The notes under the pieces are model-generated. The model was not told where the DNA came from. It saw only the letters and a program-made list of their open reading frames with translations, and did no database searches. 64,000 nucleotides of DNA from Rhabdornis inornatus (taxonomy: Eukaryota; Chordata; Aves; Passeriformes; Rhabdornithidae). The stretch lies in the NCBI GenBank assembly GCA_013397075.1, contig VWZS01000496.1:2178249-2242248 (forward strand), written 5' to 3'. Positions 1 to 13,728 of the stretch are shown in pieces (the first letter of the stretch is position 1; every line of letters begins with the position of its first letter). Made by a program: the position numbers and the translations under genes.

Positions 1-1247
1 TTAGCTATCACCAAAACACAAATCACTGGTTGGATCACAGTTGTGAGTATATTATCTAAAATAAACCTTCCTACACTTCTTCCTAAAACAAGAGTGTGAT
101 GGCCAGGTTAACTGCCTTCTTTACCCCACGCACAAGTCTCTGTGCCAGCATCCCTCTCAGAAGCAATCAAAAAAACCCAAAAAAACCTCACCAGCGGCAA
201 CAAAAAGAAATACAGAGATGGAAATGTGCTACTTGGTAGGGAGTACAAAACATTAGCTGGAAACAAGCCATTGGAGAGCTCCAGTAAATAAGAAAGAACT
301 GTCCCCAGCTCACCAGTAATGCCTAAGTTAATGTGGAAAGGCCATTTGTTTTGCTTTTAAAACACTGAATTTCATTTGGTATTTTTCCTAGGCTAGGCTC
401 GAATATGAAGAGCTTTCAAAGACAATGAAAAAGTACTGTTTAACATTTAAAAGTATAATCAAGTATTTATTAGAGTTGAAGAATACAAATGTCAGGAATG
501 TTTGATATTAAACTAAACTTGCTTTTTAACAAGCTAGTATTCTTGTTAGATTATTAGAATATTCCTTGAAATGCTACTTTTAAAAGGTTCCTAGTCATAA
601 GGATACATAATGGCAGATGGGGTAATCTGTAGTGATTGACATGAAAAATGAAAAGTTATAATTTACCCATACAGTTATGTAATGCTATGGTGGTATTATC
701 TACAAGAAGAAAAAATAAACCCTAAATAATGTCAAGGGATCAGTCAGTAAGACTAGTGGTCTAATTTTTAAGCAACTGTACTTATTTAACACAGAATTAT
801 CTTAGTTTAGTAGGAGTTAAGAAATTAAAAACTACCCTCTGCAAAAATGAGTTAGTTTAGGTTAAGCCTTCTCCAAAACTTCTGAAAAAATGTCTCCTCT
901 CAGGAAAGACAAAATTATGACATCTTAATTCCCATATTCAACCAAAATAAGCTTCTGAACTGGTGCATTAACAAAATAACCCTTACTTTTTATCTGTACA
1001 CATCTAGTTAAATAATAATGAAGATTTTAAATCATATTCAGAAATTCAATATCTAGAAAACTGATTCAAAGGCAAGAATAAAAAAACTAAGTATATTCCT
1101 GAGTACATAAAAATTTTGCAATTGTATTTGCCAGCATTTCTAATCACACATTTGAATTTTATTTATATATTATCTTTGATCTTCTAAAGAACTTGAAAAA
1201 CATTATTTAAAAATATGGTTTTGAGATAACAAAAATGCAAAGGTCAC
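1..1247 (-). other. RGS12 intron, left edge of window
   Basis: AT-rich intron downstream of the last visible exon. I looked for the next RGS12 exon, which in mammals starts with a Gly/Ser/Lys-rich segment, on the minus strand and did not find it. No repeat or RNA gene recognised. Confidence 0.7.
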
Positions 1248-1427
1248 CTTTTTTGGTGTTGATATGTTGGACTTCTCTGAACTGACGCTGTGTTTAGAAG
1301 TGGGGCTGCTGGGAACACGCTGAGGATCAGGAAGAGGACGTCCTTCCACTTCAGCTAAGATGCATTCTTGGTAAAGGGGGGATTTGAGGAAGCGAGTATA
1401 ACTATCAAACTTCATCAAGTTAAATAT
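1248..1427 (-). CDS. RGS12: RGS12 exon: end of RGS domain and Ser-rich linker
   Basis: This 180-nt exon encodes 60 residues, phase 0, from IFNLMKFDSYTRFLKS to SNISTPKK. Acceptor: ggtttaatttcag; donor: AAG|gtgacc. The first half closes the RGS domain at about residue 823 of the long form; IFNLMKFDSYTRFLKSPLY is a hallmark shared with RGS14. The second half is a Pro/Ser-rich linker leading to the Ras-binding domains, which lie off the left edge. Reading into the intron gives 14 more codons and a stop. Confidence 0.96.
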
Positions 1428-4400
1428 CTGAAATTAAACCACAGTGGATAACAGTTACATACATGCCAGTAACACATCAAGAAAATGAAGCTACTTTGCA
1501 ACAGGAAATTCCCACAAAATTTAGGACATCAGACTATAAACAGCATAGGTATGACATTGTTTAGACCAGGCTAAATACACTGCACCCTTTTTAAAGTGAA
1601 ACATAATTTGATCTATTCCTTTATTACAGGTTCAGAAAAAAAGTTATGATTTCTGCAAAGTACAAGCTGAGATGCTGTAGAGTCTTGACATCATCCTCTT
1701 TTACTGTGTTGATGCCATTCTATGTGGAACATGTAGCAAGGTGACCATTTAAAACATCTTAAAGGTTATTACACTAGCACTGTATGTGACAGGATTAAGT
1801 TATATAAATGTGTTTTAAAGTAGCTGTAAACAAGAAAAGTTTATGTTCTAAAATGCAAATACGATAAAATCACAATATGCAATAATACACAATGATACAA
1901 GATACACAAAGTTAATTGCTGATGTGAGGAGAAGCTGAGAGTCCTTTACAGCCTATATAATGCTCACAGAATCATAAAATCATTTAGGCTGGAAAAGACC
2001 TCTAAGATCATCATGTCTAGCCATTAACCCAGAACTGACAAGTGTTAACAGTTAAACACAGTTATGTGCCTAATGATAAGGAAAAAACCCATCAGTATCT
2101 CTGGACAATTCAATAATCAAGATGCTGTAGATCTTGAAAGAGAACAGTTTACATTAAATGACCGACATTTATCTTTAACCACAGAGGGAGAAAGCAGCTC
2201 TAAACCAGGCCAGGAGCAAATATCTGAGGCTAAATTCAAAAAAAGCTAAATTTATGAAAGTGAAAAAGAGCTTTTTCTTAAATGCTAAATAATGTTTACA
2301 TTTTTTGTTCCATTTTTGCAAACCTGCTGTTCTAAGTGAATCCATACTTTTTGTTCTGTATCTTCTCCCATGATTCAGCTGATCTGAAAAAGCAGTATGA
2401 ATGGCTACTTCTTTGGACGTGACAAATTCCCCACAGGCAAAGGAAGGTATGCACCACCCAGCAGGTTATGGCATTCTCAAGAGTATAAAGGAAAGTCCAT
2501 CACTGAGACAGAGTAGCCCATTAGCACATGGAAACCATGCTTCAGATTGTGCAGACACCCCCTCCTCAACAGGCTTTATGCCAAAACCTGTCTTGTAAAC
2601 AGCAAGATAGAGCAGAGAGAACTTGATCCTGCAGAGTCACAGAAACCTAACTCAAACTGAATGCCAACCTCCATGTTTTTGACTTTCCCCTCTGTATATT
2701 CCCATTTCTGCTTAGGTGCTGCCTGTCATCTTTGTTGGGCCTTCTAATGTACTCTTTTCCACATGGCAAGCTATGGAAAAATACTTCTGTATATGCTAGC
2801 TTTGACAGTCTGCAAATTAAACATACTTAATACAGCAGAAAAATTACAACCTTTTAAGTTTGCTGGACAGAGCCATAAGAGCGTAGCTAATTTCCCTTGA
2901 GCTGATTATCATCTGCCCTATGTTTCTAGCCCACATGATTTCCTATATTTAGCATTATTATCCTATTTACATATCTTAATGATTTCTGCTTATTTGGAAA
3001 AGCTAGCAGATGCTAGTTCTTGTTCTTACAAATGAGAAACATATATTTTAAAAGCATAATTTGAAATTTTCAGATAAACAAGAGTAGAAAAACTTACATC
3101 CATTATCAACTCTACATGAAGCACATGCTATGTTATTCTTATTTTAGTCTTTTCAAGTGACCAACACTGCCCTCCATCCAGAAACACTGAAAATTCTTGT
3201 TCTTACTCAATTTACAAAAAGGAACAACATCCTATCTAGGTACTTTGGCTGCATCCACACTGCCATTACAACCTCCAACAACAAGATCATGGAAAAATTT
3301 GTCAGGACATGGACAGAAAGCAACTTCCCTGTCGGGTATTCCCAACAGGCAGAGAGAATGGCCTGGAAGTGTTTCCAAGGCACTTTCCCACACACTTCTG
3401 CAACTCCTCTGCAGTCTTACAGCAACACCCCCTATTCCCCAGCATCACACTCATCCAACAAACCACCACAGCACCCTTGCACTCTGTGGTCAGTGTTCAA
3501 ATCTAAAAAATCTTTTGAGAGACCACAAATGCAGAGTTCTCACTTTATTAAGGTTGTGTCACCACCATGAGCTGAACTTTGAGAGTCTGTGGGTGTGTTG
3601 CAGTAACTACACAACCCACAGCTGTGAGCTCTCAAGGCGGTGCCATCCACCAAGACCACAAACTGACCTGCAGAACCATGCACTGAAACCAAGAAATTAA
3701 GGGCCATCAAGTAGCTGGTTCCCTGAGCCCTTCAGCTAAGGATTCAGCATTTTCAAAGGGACAAAACCTGCATCAGCCCTGTCACCTGACTCATCAGGAC
3801 ACCTTGTTACTCCACCAAACAAATGGGAGAGGACAAGGAGGGATTCAGGCATAGTCTCCACAGCACCAGGATGACAAATGCACGGAAAAATGTCTGGGAA
3901 GGTGGTGATTGGTAATTCCCACAGAAGGCTCAGGCTTGGGAGGTGCATAAGGAGGAGCTATAATGCTGGAAGCTACCAGACCAGCAGTCAGACCTAGCTT
4001 TCTATCTCCACTTTGCAGGAAGATTACACTATACCCAGCTGCTCAGACTGCCCACGTGGTCTGAGATTGTGTCCTAAGATTGTCACCTGGTTCATTAAAG
4101 CTATGGCCTTGATTTCAAAATGATGATACCAAAATTACTTCTACTAATAAACCTGTAGAGTAGAAGAGTTACCAAAGAGATGACTTAGGAAAAAACACTG
4201 GAAACTTAAATTCTACAGGAAACATGAAGTGTATCCTGTTGTTGCTTAACTGTTATGATTATCAATAATTATTTAAAATACATCCACTTCAGAGGTCTTC
4301 AGACTCCAACAGTTTTAAAAGCTCTTTGCCTGACAGTAGTATTAAAGCATAAGAGAAGAACTCCTTTAATACAACTGACATTTTAAAAACCAAAATTAGA

Positions 4401-4700
4401 CACAATTTGTGTACTCAGCTTTCCACTACAGAAAAAAAAAAAGCAGTAAACACTATGCAATGGTGCTGCAACACACAGAATTACTTACTTGCACTAAAAC
4501 CTTGTTTCAATAATAGTACTTTTCAGATTATTTTTTAGTTAAATGACAATTTTCTCTACACATAACAGAAAAACAGTCAAGCAGCCTTTTTTCTGTTCTT
4601 CTAATAAAGTCTAAAATGTACAGCATGTGAAATGATTTTTATAGATTATAAAGGAAAAGATAACAGACAAACATAGAGCATTCATGGTTACTATGGTTAC
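1428..4700 (-). other. RGS12 intron with a CR1 remnant
   Basis: About 3.3 kb of intron. It holds the CR1 fragment near 2.0 kb and a moderately GC-richer stretch at about 3.16-4.11 kb. That stretch shows overlapping plus-strand open frames of 137 and 167 codons (3157-3700) that match no family I recognise. Nothing else stands out. Confidence 0.7.
1964..2075 (-). mobile_element. CR1 LINE 3'-end fragment, minus orientation
   Basis: Begins with the reversed CR1 terminal repeat (tcacagaatcataaaatca). It continues with the diagnostic ggctggaaaagacctctaag and atcat...ccattaaccc blocks seen in avian CR1 antisense copies. The right boundary fades near 2075. It is in the same orientation as RGS12. This is an old, 5'-truncated, non-coding copy. 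Confidence 0.8.
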
Positions 4701-4844
4701 CTGAAGTTGCTGTTCCTTGAACATATCTGGATGGGGAGAATTGAGAATATCATCTGCCAGCTGTGCCTGGCTGTCAATATTAACTGGGGTTGTAGCTTTG
4801 CTACACAGGAACTTACTGAAGATCTCCCGAGCCCTGTAAGAAAG
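4701..4844 (-). CDS. RGS12: RGS12 exon: RGS domain, middle helices
   Basis: The exon is 144 nt and encodes 48 residues, phase 0 at both ends, from LSYRAREIFSKFLC to MFKEQQLQ. Acceptor: attttttttctgtag; donor: CAG|gtaacc. It contains the family motif ATTPVNID, the segment before the alpha-7 helix, and the loop LADDILNSPHPDMF. RGS proteins contact the Galpha switch I region near here. It joins the preceding and following exons without any missing residue compared with mammalian RGS12. Confidence 0.95.
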
Positions 4845-5973
4845 CTACAGAAAAAAAATGCTAAATGTATGTTGGTTTTAAAACTGTATTTTTAGCTAGG
4901 TATTTCTTACATTGATATATTCCACCCAAAAATAGATAGCCACTCCTGAATTTTTTATATAGGTATTTTTCATATATCAGCTTTTGCCAGTTTTAGGCAC
5001 ATAAAATAGGGTTTTTCTGCTAAGATTACAAATATTCATCAAATATTTCTCAAACAGTAAAAGTTGTCTTCCAAATAAAAACTAAAATAATCAAACAGTG
5101 AAGCACAGCAAGTATTTTTTAAAAAGGAGAGTAGACTTTTTTAGATTTTAGACCTTTTACATAACAGTTACTATTGAAATACATCCTCTAAGATTCAATT
5201 TCTAGAAGTGAGAAAAAGGTAAGCCTATATATGAATATTTACAGTCAAAACCACTCATTTTTAACTTTACTTTGAAACACCCACATCACAAAAATAATGA
5301 AAAACCCACCAAGTTTTTTACTGAGCCCACAGCCCTTAAAAGTGGTGTTCAGAAAATACATTGTTTGAAGACAGAAGAAAGTAGAAGAAAAAAAACCTCA
5401 TTAGTAGACAAAAGAGTTGAGAGAGACTTGGAAGATTAAACTGTTTCCAACACATAAATCTCACTAGATTTGGCTGTGGTGTAGACAGAAGTGTTGCCAA
5501 CCTGTACAAAGTTCAAAAGTCACCCAAACTGCCTGATCAATGTAGGATTCCCTCAAAAGGATGAGACATAGATTCTCATAATTTGTGAACAAACATGGGA
5601 GCCCTACCCTTTGAGCAGCAGATAATCTAAGTTATGTAGAAGCACAGTCTTGGTTGGTGGAGGCAATCAAGCTACAAGAGTGTAAGAGCCTCTCCTTGCC
5701 ATGTTCAATTAACTTGCTCTGCACTTCCATGAACTGGGCTACCACTGCTGACCATATCCAACATCAGGATATCTCACCTCATTCTTACAGAGCTACCTCT
5801 GCACTTTACTGCAGTTTAAACATATCCAATATCTTAAATTTAGATCATCCCACCCTATTTTAGTGACATCACAGCACACAGACGAAGCACAGCTCCATTA
5901 ATTTCAATAATCTTGAAGGAGTAATTATTTTTGAAGAAGCAACACAAGGTACTGAAATACAACACTGACGTAC
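4845..5973 (-). other. RGS12 intron, 1.1 kb
   Basis: Short AT-rich intron between the two central RGS-domain exons. I see no repeats, open frames or RNA genes in it beyond chance. Confidence 0.75.
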
Positions 5974-6066
5974 CTCTTTTTTATCATGTGCAGGTACATG
6001 GTTAAAATATTCACAGGCCTGCCAAAATAAAATATTTTCTTCACTAAATTCTTTCCGTAGAAATTC
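5974..6066 (-). CDS. RGS12: RGS12 exon: RGS domain core
   Basis: This 93-nt exon encodes 31 residues, phase 0 at both ends, from EFLRKEFSEEN to VPAHDKKE. Acceptor: ttttttcccctag; donor: GAG|gtacgt. It carries the signature F-SEENILFWQACE of the RGS family. The Glu-Asn pair in SEEN corresponds to the loop that contacts the switch regions of Galpha and supports GAP activity in RGS4. No key residue looks lost. As a 31-codon in-frame exon its skipping would delete the catalytic contact without shifting frame, but there is no sign that this happens. Confidence 0.96.
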
Positions 6067-9000
6067 CTAGGGGAAAAAAATAAATAAATGTCTCAAAGAA
6101 AAGTTACTTGCCAGCTTAAACAAGATATTTATAATGCTTGAAAAGTTTGCATAAAGGTAAGTTTTCAGTCAGTCTCACAATCCAGTTTTCTTCTAAAGTA
6201 AAAATCAATGTATGTCCAATACATACCTGATGCTCCCCCTCTTTCTCATGTCTTTTTAAATGTATATAACTGAGAAGAATACATCAAGTTACAATCAAAT
6301 AATTTGCAAGTACAAAGTTCGAAATGTCATGCTAAGTAGTACATAAACTGGTGAATAAACTTTTAATAAAAATTTAAATAGTTTATAAACTAGATTTAAA
6401 AGTGACACTGTAAACTGTCTTTAATTGCAGTTCTACTGACATAACAGACTAGATGTCTATCAAGAAGTACCCATAATCAATTCTGGATTCATTACAGTGT
6501 CTTTTTGTATCACATGGCAACTATAAAAGAAAGATCTTTTATCACTTTTCACCATGTTCAATGTGGTTACACGGTTTCTCTTTGGAAAACACTCACTGAG
6601 AGAAAAAAAAATATCTCCCATTACAACATACAATAATCAGGACATTTATATTACAGCATCCTAAAGTCCAAATGAACACTGGTACTCATTCAGTTGGAAA
6701 ATTCTACAAGAACAAACTGTCCCATATTCAAATATGTATATAATTCAATATTCTCTCAGCATCTTAAAAGGATTTTAACCATCAGGGGAAAAATAAAGAT
6801 ATAAAAAAAAACAACTTGATCCACCACAACTTCCACTCAATCGTCACATGGGTACCAGTGAAGCTTCCTTATCATACAAAGCAGACTCAGAAACCTGTGT
6901 AAGAAGAATCTCCACAGAAAAAAACTTAAGTGTATTTGTGCTTTTGAGATTTACCTAGAGTTTAGGGAGTCCAGCTGTAAGAAAGCAATTGAGATAAACT
7001 ACAATACAGGGAATCTAAATGCCCAAGCAAGCTCTGAATTTAAAGTTCTTCAGATACATAAGAGATACCAAACACATAAAAGACAATCCAGAGAGCAGTC
7101 AGGGGAACATTTTGGCACTTTACATGTAATTACATATTAAAAGAGAATCAAATTAGTGAGCAAGAATTGGAACGCAACTGCCTACTTCCCCCTTGGCACA
7201 TTCCCTGTGAATTCAGAGTCCATCTCCCACTTGCTTCCTTGTGGCCATAGGATTTGGGCACAGCTGGCTGTCACCAGGAGGGCCAAGTGTGGCCCCAGCT
7301 GGAGCATCAGGCACTTGTCACCCATGGCTGGGAAGCTGCAGAGGCTGGTCTGAACCCCTGGAGAGGGGAACCTCACCTCTCTCACCTCCTGGCTCACTGC
7401 TCGAAGCAGCAGCTATTATGCAAAGTGTGAGTATTTGCAAAACATGCAAAATCTCTCCTTCTTAGAGAGTAATTCCTGCTCTGTGACAAGGGTGTCCTCA
7501 GGAAAGGCAGGTGCTGGATCCCAAATCACCAAGACACTTGCTATGGAACCATGAATTAAATGCTGGTGCCTCAATGTTCCTGGATACTGGCAGCAATCTG
7601 GAACTGCACAGTGTTATGGCAACCAGGTTAATAAATCTAAGCAATGGTTCTGGACATCTCCTGGGTCTCAAGAAAATAGTGCACAAAACTAACTTTAATA
7701 TTCCCTAATTGTTTTTTTAAGTGGGTATTTCTTTAAGATATGCACTTTTGCAGTGTTTATAAAAAGTCATTCTAACTAGAGTAAAATGGGGGGGAAAAGT
7801 AAAACTTCCAGAATACCTGAGGTTGGCTTTTGCTGAAATGAAGTGTACCTTTAACCTCTTAATCTGAAAATTTATTAAAATTATATGAGCTACTTTTTAT
7901 GTTTATAATGTAAGTTTTGAAGTATCATAGCAGCTAAAAATTTAATGCAGAAATTTCATAAGTGTACACAAGTTTACTGGAAGTTTACAAGTAATTAGAA
8001 CGAAGTCAACTGAACTTTCAGTAGCAGCCCCATGAACTACATCATTTTTCAGATGGATTCTTACGTCAGATCAGAATTGTAATTTTTCTTCCAGCCTGAC
8101 AAGTTTCAGTATGAAAGTGGAAATGCTATTAACTCTCAGACTGCTCTGCTAAAACAAGGAACATAATATCCAGGATTTATCATTTTGCTTTCCTCTTCTC
8201 TGTTTCCACAAACAGACGTTCACTGTTAATGTGGGTTTTGGGTTCCCTCACCAGTTAACATGGAAGTCTGTTTATTAACCATTGTGATAACTCAATACTT
8301 TTGTAACAAGCAAAAGAGTCTTTCTGAGTTACTGCACATTCCAATAATCTACCTCTCCTATACCACAGGTTTCCTTATATTCTCATTGTGAAAATTACTT
8401 GGGCACAAACTGTCCCTGTGTACACATTCAGAATCAGCAACACACACTCAGTGCAATAAAGCAAAAGTATATACCCTCGGTTTCCTTGCATGCAAAATAG
8501 AGATGATGCTATTTACAACTTCATAAATATGCTGTGCAGAACAGTATTTATGTATTGCAAAGTATTTATGCATTGCAAATACTCAGCATTATTCCTTCAA
8601 GTTGCAGTTTTAACCAGTACCATAACTACTTCCAAAAAGTATTTCTAAAAACCTTTTGCAGGAAAATAAGCCACTCTATCATTGAAAAAATCTTATATGT
8701 GGCTTCCAAACCAACATTTCAGGACATAGATGTGAATAACAACCCATTCTTAGGAAACTACCAAAAGTACTTACTTCGTCTTGTACAAAGGCTACAGATA
8801 GAAAAAAAAGCATTTTACAAAATGGAGAAGCATTCTAGAAGCTCCCAGACAAAGCCAAATATAGCTTCCATTTTCACCTGAAACTTCTGCTATGCAGAAA
8901 TGTATGGCAATTTGAATATTACTCTGAACTCTTGAACTCAACTGTGAACCTGTGCAAACTCAGGAAGATGCTCAGATAACAGAGCATGAATGAACTCCCA

Positions 9001-9106
9001 TGTCTTGTCCTGCACAAGGAGAGTGTCAAGAAAAAAAAAATACAGGAAAATTACTGCAGCGGCATCAGGTATTTTGGAAAGCCTCTTATTTTCCCTCAAA
9101 ACTCAC
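6067..9106 (-). other. RGS12 intron, 3.0 kb
   Basis: Intron within the RGS domain. It includes a small GC-richer patch at about 7190-7430 with no recognisable product, and a two-copy 18-bp tandem repeat at 8543-8578. The 115-codon plus-strand frame at 8534-8881 starts in that repeat and looks like chance. Confidence 0.7.
8543..8578. repeat. 18-bp tandem duplication, two copies
   Basis: Two adjacent copies of agtatttatgYattgcaa differ at one base (t or c). They look like a local slippage duplication in the intron. Confidence 0.85.
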
Positions 9107-9276
9107 CGAAAAATATTTAACACCAACAGAATCCTGAAGAAGACGCTCAAAGGAAACAGCCCAGCTTGCAACTCTCCTCTCTCGCAGGCGCCGGCAGCTC
9201 TGCACGCTGGGGAGGCTGGCATTGCTACTGAGGCTGTTTTCACTGATGCAGTCTTTCAATTCAGTGCTGTTCAGCT
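9107..9276 (-). CDS. RGS12: RGS12 exon: pre-RGS Ser-rich segment and start of RGS domain
   Basis: The exon is 170 nt. Its first two bases (AG) complete a Glu codon begun in the microexon, or in the alternative first exon. Then come 56 codons from LNSTELKDC to GVKYFS, ending phase 0 at donor TCG|gtgagt; the acceptor is tttattaacag. The Ser/Asn-rich part (SENSLSSNASLPSVQSC) is followed by RRLRERRVASWAVSFERLL, the first helix of the RGS domain, which starts at about residue 702 of the long form. Family knowledge: this region begins the nine-helix RGS fold that stabilises the Galpha transition state. Local GC is higher than in the surrounding intron, as expected for a coding exon. Confidence 0.95.
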
Positions 9277-12200
9277 CTGTTAATAAAGGAAATTACATCT
9301 GTCAATAAAGTACTACTCACTTTTACTCTTCATTATTGTTTATTTATCGTATCTGCTGCTCAAGCTCACAGTGGCACAGACTTCTAAATATCCCTCTCCA
9401 TTTTTATTAAGAGCACCTGCATAGAAAAAAAACACCCCAAACACCTCTCAAGTTTCTTCTGTTCCACTGTAAAGAAAATTAAATTAGTGTCTTAACAGCA
9501 GTCCCCCGACAGAAGCAAAAGGGGCAGGCCCAAAACAAAATCTTTTTTCTTGTCCCACAAAATAAAATACATTTCCTCTTTACATTTCTCATGCTATAGA
9601 CTGCACTCCTTCATAAGTATCCAAGGAAAGTTGACCTTCAAGAACCCAGAATCACCAGAATGGGGGCAAAAACCTATTAGGTGATAGCAAACAACAAAAT
9701 TTCATATACACCTCAATTGGTAGACAGGCAATCTGTGAAATTTTACATGGAAATACAAGATTCCCATTCATACTGAAAATTTAGGAGAGGAGTCAATTGT
9801 GGAATAGAACATTAGGGACATGAGCTAGTAAGGGATGCCTTCCACATCCACAGGAAGTAAGAGACATCAAACCATAGATGTTCAATTTATTACGATTTCT
9901 GATAAAAACAGGGATCCCTTCCAGACTCCAGCCAACATACTGGAATAATCTAGAGACCTCAAAATGAGAAATTACCAGATTGTTTAGATCTTCAAAATAC
10001 AGAAGTGATTTTTTTTATTCTGAGAAACAAATTAGCAAGAACCCATGGAGAATTCAGGGAAACACAAAAAAACCCCTTGTGTAGCAGCCTAAGAATTTCA
10101 AGCATTAACCCCAGGTCATCTTTGTCACGTCAGTAAACAAAATAGGCACATCAAAAATGTCAAAGTGACCATTTGTTCACAGAAGTAGAAAGGGGAAAGA
10201 AATGGCTGCTCTAAGCAACAGAGGGAACTGTTTATAACAGGGCTCTATTCACAGATTTGTCATTTCTTGCACACCCTCTTACAGGATGATCCCTCCACCT
10301 CCTGGTGTACACAAATGTAAAATTTGTAATGCTGAACTCGCAGCTACACACTTCACAGAGGGGATGTAAGGTTTCATTCACTGTGGAGACACAACTAAAG
10401 CCTGAGCTGGTCTGATCTCCCTGCCTTGAGCAGGACAGGTTGCACATAGAGAGATGCCAAACTGAATGAGATGCTTCGATGAAGGGATGAAAAAACCACA
10501 GACATTCAATTATTTGATAAATTTTCAGTAACAGATGTGAGAAAATAATACCTTGAAATTTAAATAGATGGTATATTCAGCAATTTTATGCCAAATGGAA
10601 AAGCAAGTATGCAGCTCATTAGAGATGGAATTTGTCTGAGAAAACTGAATTCACAACCAGTCAGAAATGGACTGTGCTTCACAGGGACATTTTTATGATT
10701 TTCCTCATTTAATCACTTAGACTAACTACAGCAGTGAGTAATTTCACCAAAAAGACTCTACTTTATACAATCTCCCAAGGTCTCCTTTCATGTTAGAAGT
10801 ATTTGAAAGTACTTTTGCATTTCCAAACTTCATGTTACAAAACATTACTTTTCCTCCCTGGAAGTAAGAGCTTTGACAAAATGCACCATTCAAAAACAGT
10901 TCAAAAGCATTGGAAAAAGTTAGAAAGATAGTTGCAAAGATAAGAAAAAAAATTTAAGAGCTCTGAAACTTCATTTATAAACATATTCTTAGCTCAGAAA
11001 TATTCACTAAGATGTAACAATTAACTACTCTGAGTTTCTGTAAGCAAAGCTATTTTTTAAGACAAAAACAAAACAAGTAATACAAAGATACAGAATTAGA
11101 TAAGGGAAGAACAAAATGTAACTTCATATTTTCAACAATGATAACGTTTAAGGACACTAGTAACAAAGCAGGTATATAAATAATTTTCTTCGCCTAATCA
11201 CCATATTAATCAAAGCTAATTACAAACACTCGGTAAATAATGCCAAATTTTCTTATACAAATATTTATTCACTTTTTCCTTTAAGACATATGAAAGAGCA
11301 TAACCAAGTCAACTGTTAACTTCAGAGAAGACCTGTCACCACAGTGAAACTATTGTGAAAGAAGTTAATGTGAATCTGAAGAGAATGATATCTAAATTTA
11401 TTATCTGAAATATTTTGCTTTAACTTTGCAGGTGGATATGTTCTATTTTCCAGTCCTGGATATAAATAGACACCCACTTCTTGATAGATCTGGAAGAGTT
11501 TCAGATACTGCCTCACTCCTGGAGGGTTCAATCCCCAGTGTTCTTCAGTGATGATTGATTCAAATTTCCTTGTTCCTTTCAGGCAAAGTCAGAAAGGCAA
11601 ACTCATCCCACATACCAAACCCCTGAAACCTACTTGGCTGGCAGAGAGAAATTAGGGAGCAGCCACACCAAGTGCTGAGCTCTGGATCCTGGAGTCACAG
11701 TGCCTTAGGACTCAGAAGGGATGGGGAAGTGGCAGGCACAGCAATCATCAGCCAGTCAGCATCACCTCCTCCCAGTGGCAGGCGTTCAATTTCCCCATGG
11801 CAGCAGGGAAACCAAACTGCAATTACAGCCTCCAGTGTTTACACCAGTGGGTAACTGCTAACTACCTTTAATTGCTAGCAGCTGCCTGCTCTCTCCAGCT
11901 CCTCAGAGTTACACTCCTCTAAACTTCACTGGGTTCTCCCTCCTCTGATACGCACCCGACTCCGGAGATCCCAGGAAAACAAATGAACCAAAATAAGACT
12001 TTATTTCCAACAGCCAAAGACCTACTGGCACAGGTCCTCCAATGTGTTAACACAGCATTAAGGGATTACTCATTCCCAGTAAACTGGCTCTGTTCTGGTA
12101 GATTAAATTTAGGTAATCCAGACTTTTTTTTCTAAAAGAACTATTTAATTTATACTTAACCCTGGCACAGCTTTGGTTTCCCTTAATGAAGAAGTGCAGT

Positions 12201-13435
12201 CTGTTTGCTTTTAAAATCTGTAGAGCTTTCTGCTGTGGTGCCTGTCAAACTGAAAACAACACAGAAAAGGTTGTTTGCCAGAAAAGGCTTGGTTATTCTA
12301 GTTCCTTTTACCACCCAGATCATCAGTTGCAATTAAAACAGTTACAGCCTAGTGCAGATATACCATTTAGAACTGGAGAAAAAGAAAGTCCAATGGAAGG
12401 AAAAACACCTTCCCGACTCTAATATTAGTACCCAATTTATCCAAATCACACTTAAATAGGACTGTATAAGGCATAACTCCTGCTCCACTCCTCTTGCAGA
12501 GGAATGTTTCCAATCTAAGACTCCAGCATCAGGTTTCCTGACTTTCCCAGCTCAGGCATTCCTAGGTACACACAGCCCACCTTAGAAAGCAGGAATGGAG
12601 AAACTTTCCAACCAGGTCACACATTTCATCTAAGGAGCCCTCTGTGATGATCAGCAGAGGAGACACAGAGCCCTGACTCCCATTCTCAAATGCTCTCACT
12701 ACAGGGCTGTTTGTGCAAAGTGGACTCCTCCTCCTTGTAGAGTATTTTAAAAAAGAAAAAGAGCAATTGGGAATCTCAGGATGCCAGAGGTGTTTAATGT
12801 GAAAAATCCCAGCTCTGCATGGACTACAGCAGGACTGGGAAGTTTCCAAATGCCTGCCTTCCTTTGTCATCACTGGTGGAAGCACCAGCTTATCTCGTAT
12901 TACCTGTAAAAGGAGGCTCCTTAATCAAACATTTCAAATCCCAGGGACCTAACTTTATTTTTGTTCTGCTTGATAACAACCATACCTACTGAGGAAAAAC
13001 TACTTTGAGTGCAAACTCATTCAGTTCCATTTATTATCTTTTGGAAATACAGAACTGACAAAGAATGCTATCTAAGAAATCCTCAAAACCCAATGCTTTG
13101 CACTTTTTGTGTTTATACATTTCATGGAGGGTCTTGGGTTTATTTATTTTACAAAAACAGCATTATGTAAGAAAATATAGGCATTTAACCAACTAAGTCT
13201 TGAAAGTATTCAGGCTAGGATGGCTTCAGAAGTTTTGGTCTAGATAATATAAAGCCATAAGCCTGAATACAATAAATGAAGGCTATTTTCTATGCATTCA
13301 TATGTATTATGTATGTATTTTTCAGCTTACAAATACTCTTTACTGTTGTGAGAAGCTAAGCATATTCCTCGAAATCATAGCAACACATACAAATCACATA
13401 ATTAAGATATTCTAGTTAATCACTAAATACATTAC

Positions 13436-13520
13436 CTGGATAAAGCTGATAAGAACCACTGTGGTGCCACTTAATCAAATACTTCAAGCCCTTCACTGAA
13501 AGCCATCCTTCTGAATCCAT
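13436..13520 (-). CDS. RGS12: candidate alternative first coding exon of RGS12
   Basis: On the minus strand an ATG at 13520 opens 28 codons (starting MDSEGWLSVK, ending YQLYP) plus one base, followed by a good donor CCAG|gtaatg. The phase left over (1) is the same as that of the microexon, so splicing to the exon at 9276 gives an in-frame Glu and then LNSTELKDC. The ATG has G at -3 and +4. An in-frame TAA lies 14 codons upstream with no intervening ATG in frame, so this is a true start and not an internal exon. A TATA-like TTTTATAA lies about 210 bp upstream. The product would lack PDZ and PTB and resemble RGS14 in layout. Seen: ORF, start context, donor and phase. Inferred: transcription. 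I cannot tell whether this exon is already annotated in other species. Confidence 0.62.
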
Positions 13521-13728
13521 ACCAAGTTCAGCTGAAACGTCCCGGAACCCATTGGGTGCAGATTAGTCTGACTGCACAGCACATTGTTCCTCTGCAATTT
13601 TGGGATGAGGGAGGCTAATGCATTTCCCCACAGCAATTCCTGGGAGCCTCTAACACCATTCTAAACAAATTGATTCCTTACCCTCGTGGCTTCAAGCAGA
13701 GGGAAGCAATAGTATACTTAACACAAAG

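Noticed and set aside
3157..3700. Overlapping 137- and 167-codon plus-strand frames
   Set aside because: Two frames open at once with low-complexity Ser/Thr/His/Pro content and no domain. This suggests stop-poor sequence, possibly an old repeat, not a gene.
8534..8881. 115-codon plus-strand frame
   Set aside because: Begins inside a small tandem repeat and shows no family signature.
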